Part shown: piece by piece, positions 24,301-33,300 of the stretch
How positions within the stretch are numbered: position 1 is the stretch's first letter
How the letters are laid out: each line of letters begins with the position of its first letter
Source of the DNA: Gerris lacustris
Lineage: Eukaryota > Arthropoda > Insecta > Hemiptera > Gerridae
Direction: 5' to 3'
DNA length: 64,000 nt
NCBI GenBank assembly: GCA_951217055.1
Contig: OX578285.1
Coordinates: forward strand, 63,421,406-63,485,405
Made by a program: the position numbers and the translations under genes
Notes under the pieces: model-generated
The model's database searches: none
Told to the model about the DNA's origin: nothing
The model's input: only the letters and a program-made list of their open reading frames with translations

Positions 24301-27300
24301 ATAAATTAAGTTTCGCTTGTGACTTTAGTGCTTTCGTAACAAATGTGATATTATAGTGCCTGGTAGATATGCCTAGATGGAGTCACACAACAATATTCTT
24401 GTATTCCTTTAATACTCTCACTTAAGGTTATGGCATTAGGTAAGGGCTTTAATATAATAATAGTTCAGATGGTAGGGTATATCAATTAAGCCCTATATAA
24501 TTTGACATGGTCTCTCGAATTCTAAATACATATGATGTGTTCACACATAATCTGTAAACGCCGAATTCTCATTTCTACGTGTTCAAACTATGCATGATAT
24601 GTTCGTGTTATATAAGTAGATTTTGTTTCTAGACTAATATTCCTATTTAGTTTTTTTTTAACGCATTTTAATGGGTGTTATTAGGTAATATTGAATATAA
24701 CATAAACATAAGAAATCATCTGTTCATTTTCAAACAAATATTGAAAAGGAACTACATATACTAGTTTTTGATCAAGTTTACCATCGGTAAGCAATGATCA
24801 TGAATCGACGATCATGGAGCAATAAAGATCATGAAAAATCATCGATAGTTAATTAAAGTTGACGAAACCCGTCTGTATTAATGATTTTCCAGACAATTTT
24901 CAAAATTTCAAGCCCTTTTTATTGATTAGCTTTTATTTCATTGATTCATATAATCGTCAACTTGATAATACCCTTGCCATGCATGATGGCAGATTGAAGG
25001 ATTAAAGAATAGATCGACCTAGGGATAGACCTGACGACATCCTCAGCAATTCGTTGCAATTGTATCTAGACAAAACTGACCGTACTGTTCCCTTATCATC
25101 TTCTCACCGCCGTCTAACATTCTAGGAGCCAAACTGGCGTGAATTTACCGAATTCTTTTGTTAATTCATCAGCATTCAAAAGAAGGACAGGACTTACCAG
25201 AGGATGTTGACACCTCGTAGTGGATTTGCCTTAACTACTCTGAACAAAATGCACCTCTTCAAGTTCTCAAACAAGACTCAATTTATTTGACACAAAAAAC
25301 ATTATTAATAATATTGACACAAAGTGATTTTATCAAGTTGAAATAAATTTTACCTAACAGATCCCCCCTTAAATTTATTCAAGTCCCTCAAATGACCATT
25401 GAAAGTATACTAAATAAATTACTTAATATATCAAACAATAATATTAACGTGTTAAACAATAATTAACATAACAAGTAAAAGTTTTAATTAAAATTTAAAT
25501 TATTAAGACATTTATTTAATTTTATGGCCGAAAGAGGTTTTGTAAGAAAATCTGCAATTTGGTTATCTGAAGAAATATGTTTAATATCGAAATTTTTATT
25601 TTTAAATTCCTGATTTGCAAATGCTACCTGTCTGACTAGGTGTGCAGACTTACTCGATACCACCCCCTCTCTACCTAACGTAACTGCTGACTGGTTGTCA
25701 CATAGAATTTGTGTTGTCGGTAATTCTTCACTAAGTAGTTCTGAAACCAGCATCTTTAGATATATGCCATGCTTCATAGCTTCCGTCAAAGCAACTAGTT
25801 CGGCATCGCAAGTTGATAACGCTACTCTTGACTGTCGTTTGGAAAGCCATGATATCAAACCTCCTGATATTCTAAATAGATATCCAGTAGTTGATCGTTG
25901 ATCTTTTCCACGTCCGTCTCGCCAGCTTGCATCTACAAAGCACTCTAACTTGTCGATATTACCTTTCTTGTAATATAAACCAGAACTCTTAGTTCCTTTA
26001 ACGTATTTAAAGATTTTCTTGAGGGCAGCTAAATGTATTGCTCGAGGATCTTTACTGTATCGGGACAAAGCACTAACAGGGAACGCTATGTCAGGTCGTG
26101 TCATTGTTGACAGGTACATCAGCGAACCTAGTAGCTCTTGATACAGTTTCTGATCTACGTTTGGTGATTGATCAAATTCGTCAAGGTCTTGGTTGACGTC
26201 AAGTGGTGTTCTAACCGTGTTGGAATCGTTCAAACCGGCCCTACAAAGGATTTTCTCTACATATATTTCCTTAAGTATTTTAATTCCCCCATCAACTTTT
26301 TGTATTTCTAAACCTAGGATATTGTTACAGTCTGTTTGTTGTGTTAAAGTAAATTTGTTTCTAATTTTCTCTACTGCTTCATCTAATATCTCCTTACTTG
26401 AAGATATAACTAATAGGTCATCCACATATGTACCAATGTACACTGTGGCCTTTTCCTTTTTAAAATATATAAACATTTATCTGACTCTAATTGTTTGAAC
26501 CCATTGTTTGTCAGGTGTTCCCTAAGAGTTTCATACCAAACACGACCACTCTGCTTAAGACCATATATTGCTTGTTTTAGTCTGCATACGGTGTTCCCAG
26601 TCCCTTCCTAAAAGCCCGGTGGTTGCTCCATGAAGATTTTCTCCTCCAGTTTTCCGTACAGGTAAGCAGTTTGTACGTCGAAGTGATGTACATTCCAGTT
26701 TGTACTCGCTGCAATGGCAATTAGCGTTCTTAAGCTTGTTGGTTTCATCACTGGTAAATAGGTTTCTTTGTAGTTCACTCCAAATTTCTGTGTAAAACCC
26801 TGAGCCACTAATCTTGCTTTGCATGTGGGTGTTGTACCTGGATTTTTAATCGTAAATACCCACCTGCTTTTCACTGTTTTCTCTCCCACTGGCAACTTCA
26901 CTAGATCCCACACGTTGTGAAATGCCATGGAATTAAGTTCTTTTTTCATGGCTGCTCTCCACTCTGGGTATTGCAAGGCTTCTTGGTAATTTTTCGGTAT
27001 GATAGAAATATGTTTTTCTTGAACAACTTTAATCTGCTCTTTTTCCGTCGTGTTCTTAATTTTATTTTTATTCAGTCTATATGGTGTTTCTCTGTAGTTC
27101 ATTTCTTTTTGTCTCACTGCTCTAAATGGTCTGTCTGTTCGTGTGTGGTCTCGGATGTCTGTCTCGCCTTCTAAGGGTATTTCGATGTCATCATTATGAT
27201 TATCAGTAATTTTGCTATAACCATCCTTTTCCTTATCATTATTCGATTCTGTTTTAGTATCCTCGTCATTAAAATTAAATATTAAAATATCTTGAGGTTT

Positions 27301-30300
27301 TTCCTCTACACTTCTACCTTCCATAAGATTTATCCCTTTCTTCCCTTCTATAAACTTAATGTCTCGGGACTCAATTATTTTATCCCTCTTGGGATCGTAA
27401 ACCCTATACGCTTTTCTCTTCCTTGAGTAACCAAGAAAAATCCCTGCTCTAGTTTTTGACTCGAACTTCTTCCGAGTTGACTTATCAGTCCAATAGTGAC
27501 ATTCACAACAGAAAACACGGAGAAACGCGACATTTGGTTTCCTACTAGTAAATTTTTCTTCTGGCGTTACGAGATCATTGGTTTTTGTAGGTGTGATGTT
27601 TTTTAAGAATGTTGCCGTGCCTACGGCTTCTGCCCAAAATTTTATCGGTAACCCCGAATCTAATAACAATGCTCTAGCGCTTTTTACTATCGTACGATTT
27701 GCTCTTTCTGCTATGCCGTTAGATTTGGGTGAGTAAGCTGTTGTTAGCTGCTGCTCTATACCGTATGTTTTTAATAATTTTGTAACACCCCTATTTACAA
27801 ACCCTGTCTGACCCGTTGTCAGATCTAATTCTCTTAATTTTCGTTTCAAAATTATTATTTGCCCAAATTATAAATTCACCTAATTTTTCTGTCACTTCGG
27901 ATTTTTGTTTCAAAAAATATGTGAAAATCTTACGTGTATAATCATCTACTATGGTAAATATGTATTTTGAACCTCCTAATGATTCCTCCTCTATAGGCCC
28001 TACTAAGTCTATATGAATTAGCTCTAATTTTTTCTTTGACTGTGGGGCTACTACTGTTGGAAACACTTTTCTCGCGAATTTCGCTTGCACGCAAGATATA
28101 CATGTATCCATGTCATTCTTATTATCTAATTTTAAATTTTTTAACATCTTATGCCTATCGAGGTATTTTAGGTATCTTAAATTTAAGTGTCCTAATCTTT
28201 TATGCCAAAGTTCATTTACCGTAATATTTAATGCACGTTCAAAATTTTGAGATATTATATAAAAATCTTTCGTACGCTCAGCAGTCAGCAAAGTTTCACC
28301 ATTCACACTCTCAACCAATCCACTATCAGAACTAAATTTTACTTTTTGGTCATTTGAGGTTAATTTATTTACTGAAAGTAAGTTACCCTTTAGTCTTGGT
28401 ACAAACAGAACGTCTTCTAGCTTGTAGTCCTGTTTCCCAGGTTGCCTGATGATAACTTCACCGATTCCGTCAGATCTGATGATGCTGTTGTCTGCTAGCC
28501 GAATTTTTCTGTCTTCCTTCCTCATATTCTTTATGATGTTGTGGTTGTTCGTCATATGGCTTGTCGCTCCACTGTCGATAATCCAGTCCACCTTGGTGTC
28601 AGTCTTAACTCTGTCAACAGCTGTCCAAGCTACCTCACAATACTCTTGATCAGATTCTCCTGCTACCGTCGCGTGTTGTTTTTTCCAATCACCCTTCTTT
28701 CTATTTTTATTATTTGGGTTTTTCCAACATGACCTCGCTAAGTGTGACGTCTTACCGCATACATAACATTTTCTTTTATTAAATTCACCTGGATCCTGTG
28801 CCTTAAATGCGTTATTCTCTGCCTTAATTTCGTTTTGCTTATTCGACCTTTCATCCTGAAGTCTAAAGCTGCGACGTATGTCCGCCAATGAAGCTTTCGG
28901 AATGTTATCGAATTGCATCGCAATCGTATTATATTTTTCTGGAAGACCCCTTAGGACGGATATGACAACTTCATCTTGCTCTATCTCCGCACCTAAGGTT
29001 CTCGCCTGCTCCAATAGTTTTTCAGCTCTATCGAAGTAGGCGTCCCATGACTCCGTTTGAGACATGGTTAATCGAGCCATATCGTTCTTCACTTCGATCT
29101 TCCTGCGCGTCGTGTCCCCGTCAAATCGCTCTGTCATGGAGTCCATTATTTGCTTACTTGTCTTGCATGTTAGGATCAGTCCGACTAAGGAGTCACTCAC
29201 AGCACAAGTTATGATGGCTTGAGCTTCTGCATCCCTTTTCTTCCAACTCTCGTACTCGAGGCTTTTAACTCCGGGTGGGATTTTTTCCAGAATTCCGTCC
29301 AATCCCCTCCCAGCGAGCACAGACTTAATTCTGAACCTCCAAGCGACGAAGTTACTTCCATTTAGAAGAGGTATTCTAATATTTTCGTTCATTTTTTTTT
29401 TTTTTTTTTTTCTTTTTCCTAAGGGGAAATCAGGAATTTAAAACCGTAACAATTCAAGATTAATAAATAGCTTTACCAGATTATTTACTAAACCACTGAG
29501 ATTATTCAGTATTTACTGGGCCCATAACCTCTGTTGACACCTCGTAGTGGATTTGCCTTAACTACTCTGGGCAAAATGCACCTCTTCAAGTTCTCAAACA
29601 AGACTCAATTTATTTGACACAAAAAACATTATTAATAATATTGACACAAAGTGATTTTATCAAGTTGAAATAAATTTACCCTAACAGAGGATCAATACTT
29701 ATACCCTCCCCAAAATCAGTTCATGTCTTTTCTAATTAGACTTTGATGTTTAACTAGCAGAAAATAAATACGCATAAATCCTTTCTGAGGAGTTGCAGAT
29801 CAAGTTTGGTTAACTTCTGAGTTATTTTCTGTTACAATGTTGCCGTAAACAAGATTTCAACTTTCCACTGTACCAGATTATCTCACGGTGACGTTTTCAT
29901 CGACACTTTTGATTGTGGCGAGTTCTCTCCTTGAAATTAGTTTTTATATTGATACTGACTTAAAAGGAGATCGGTGTAGCTGAGTGGTTAGTTCGCAATC
30001 CCACTGTCTGAAACATAAGTCTAAACACCGACAAATCTGATGAGTTCGAGTCCCAAAGAGATTAGACATGTTGTTCCCTGATGATCACATCTAGTAGATG
30101 AGTAAAGTGGCTGGATCCCCGTAGGCAACCCTGTATAGTTTAAGTAGTACCTATTGATGGTGTTTTTTTAAAATGCTAAAAAGCTTACTTTGAACTATCC
30201 TATAGGTCTAATATTCTCAAAACACATAAACAAACTTCTGATAAAGTATTTTTTTGCCACTGAACCGGACTACAACCATAAAAATATATCGAAGAGACCG

Positions 30301-33300
30301 TAGTTATAAAAAAAAACGTATTTTGTCAATAAAAAATAAAATAATATTTTTTTCGAAATTTCCAAAAAGTGGTATCTTTACTTTTGGTCGAAGAATGTTC
30401 AGGATTTTTTTCATTTTTTTTTTTACACTTCACATAAGCGAGATAAAGGGGGGGGGGGGGGGCACGTTCCACACCCACTTCAAACTTGCCTACGCTCGCC
30501 CTATCAAATTTATAACCAAAGAATTATATATTTTTGTAATCAGCTCGACGTACCCTTTCATATGATACCCCTCACGGTGTATAAAAAAAAAAAAAAAATT
30601 TAACCCTTAAGTTTTTTACCCTAATTTTTTTGAAAAATATTTTTAAGTCGCTATATTTTTAAAATATGTGGGTAGTTACAAGACACATACATGCCAAATT
30701 TCAAAGTGATCGGACGAAAGGTGTAGCCGTGAGAGCTGGGGACCGGACGGACGGACAGACACACGCAGGAAAATATATGTGTCTTTGGTTTCCCTACGGA
30801 CCCTAAAAAGAAAAAAAACATTGAATGGAAGGACAGTCTTTATTGCGACCAAACAAAATCTACCCTTAAATGAAGTAAGAATGTTAAATGTTGCGGCCTT
30901 ATCGCGTGGATATACCCCCTATATTTCTCCTTACGGAGTTAGACTTATTTTTCAATTTAACTTTCACGGAATCGAAGAACTAATCAAGTAGAATATTAAA
31001 TTAATATTTTAGAATATCCAGACTACCATTGACAATAAATCTACAGAATTTATTCTACATTCATTATACTAATAAACCTTCTTACTTTATGGACGTATAT
31101 ATCTGTTATTTGTGTTATTTACATTGTTTGTGAAAGTGTTAAATGTTTTTTTTAATGATTATTTTTGTTAGTTAATAAGTGTTGGTTGGTGATATTTTTG
31201 TTATACTTATATAGAAATTGTCTCTAATTTTTTATGTTTTAATATTGTAGTCATTACTTTTATTTACTTATTATTTTTTTTAAACAAAAGAGGATTTTTA
31301 CTTTTTTGTCCTCTGATAAATGTTTATTTAATTGTATAGTTGATAAGATTAATCATAAAGTTTTATTGTTTAGCAGGATACCAAACGATTATTATAAAAT
31401 GAACGGACTTAACAGACGTTCAAAAGTAAAATTATCAAATTATTTAAAAATCAAATCAAATTATTCATTTATTTATTTTTTATTATTATTATTACTATTA
31501 CTTTTTTTATTTTTTTATTTTTTTATTTTTTTTTATTTATTTATTTTTTTTTTTCACGTTCTCAAGTTACGTTGCTTCTTCATAAATTTGATATCCTATC
31601 TGTCAAGTCCGTTTTATCGTAATCAAATTAATACTAAATAAAACAAATTCAAATATAGATAAATTGCAGAGAGATGCTCTCATGTGGTTGATGTAACAAT
31701 GTTTATGAAGGTGGACAATACGTTTATCTAAGGTATTTCAGGCACATGAACAGAAACTCTTAATTATGTCTTAACTTAGTTGAAACTGACTTCAATCAAG
31801 TTATCGGGGAAAATGTCGTCAGTTTCTACTCTTAATTTAGATTCAGCTAATTTTAGTACACATCAATATTATATTATTAACAAATAAATAAATTTCAATC
31901 GACCCTTTAATTATAATGTCAAATCAACAAAGAAAAAAATAACTATGGTTCGAGACAATGAACCCAGTTTTCTGAGCCACCTAATTATCCTGGGTGGCAT
32001 TTTTAATTTAATTAGTAAACCAGACAGCTGAAAAGCTGTCTTTTTCTCTCGATTAAATGTTTATTCCCCTCCCAAAGCCCCCTCCTCCAAAAAAAGTTCC
32101 CTTCTCTAAACTTTTTTCCCCACACCTTTTTTGTAAAGTTTATTACTTGCTCCCTCTATCTGTTCTTGACATTGTTTTTGTGACTGTCACTTTATAAAGC
32201 CATATTTAATTTTTTTGCAATAATTGATAATAATCAAAATAACTGATAAAGAATACAAACTCCTGTATCTATAGCTGAGGGAGAAGAAAAAAATGTCAAA
32301 ATAAACTAATTTTGATAAATTTTAAAAACACTACTCATTGAGCTAAACAAAAAGATAAGTAAATATTACATGGATAAAAGATAAATTTTAATGTCATACA
32401 TATTCGAAATTCATAGATGAATATCTTTTATTAATCATTAAAGTTAAGGGTAAGTAATTAAACTTAAAACTATTACATCTTAATAGACGAACTTTCTGCT
32501 ATATTTCGCCTCCACCGAGGCATATACTTGCCTGAAACATCATTTATAATATTTACATGTATATAAATTCGTATGTTGTTAGTTAGTGACAGTAGAATCA
32601 AATTTATCAGACGGGAGTGCATATAATTACTCACCCTTAATGACCCACACCAAAGCAGAGTTATATAAAAAAGGGACAAAACAATGAAACCTCATTAAAC
32701 TCAACGGTTAATGCAATTAACCAAATGACACCAAAACAGAGTTATGTAAAAATGGGACAAAACAATGAAACCACATTAAACTCAACGGTTAATGCAATTA
32801 ACCAAATAATTAATATAAAAATGCCATTTTTCAAAACTGGTCTTATTTTCAATTTTTTTTTTTCTTTTTTTTTTTTTTTCTGTATTGTTCACCTTAGTTG
32901 TATCTATGTGCAAAATTTGGGGAAGATTGAATGAAGGTAAGTGGTTCAACATTGGGGTTATAGGTATGCGATGAAACTTGAAAAGCAAATAAATTTGACG
33001 CCATTTTTTTTTTTTTTGGTTTCTGTATTCTTAACCTTAGTTGTATCTATGTGAAAAATTTGGGGAAGATTAAATGAAGGTAAGCGGTTCAAAATTGGGG
33101 TAATAGGTGTGCGATGAAACTTAAAAAGCAAATAAATTTGACGCCATTTTGTTTTTTCGTTTTGTTTATTTGGTTTCTGTATTCTTCACCTTAGTTGTAT
33201 CTATGTGCAAAATTTGGCGAAGATTGAATCGCGGGAAGAGGTTCAAAATTGGGGAAACGGAAATGTGCGATGAAACTTACAAAGCAAAGTAATATAAGAC

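Larger units (their letters stand above)
20567..25199 (+). other. MIP intron 4, part before the copia element
   Basis: AT-rich intron. It contains an 18-bp tandem repeat at 22973-23048, a (TA)n tract near 21805-21822 and the MITE at 23448-23611. I see no gene. Confidence 0.7.
25205..29686 (-). mobile_element. Ty1/copia LTR retrotransposon, full length
   Basis: A 4,482-bp element with 155-bp LTRs (TG...CA on the + strand) and a 5-bp target duplication GAGGA (25200-25204 and 29687-29691). It lies on the - strand in MIP intron 4, antisense to the gene. The order gag, protease, integrase, RT, RNase H is diagnostic of copia. The LTRs differ at about four positions. The coding region is interrupted at three places. 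Confidence 0.96.

Noticed and set aside
25205..29686. Intact, possibly active copia element
   Set aside because: Target duplication and LTRs are good, but a shift after the integrase RSDNG motif, a stop near 26607 and a shift near 26470 break the polyprotein.
29977..30053. tRNA gene
   Set aside because: A and B boxes are present, but the acceptor and anticodon stems do not fold as a tRNA. A SINE head fits better.
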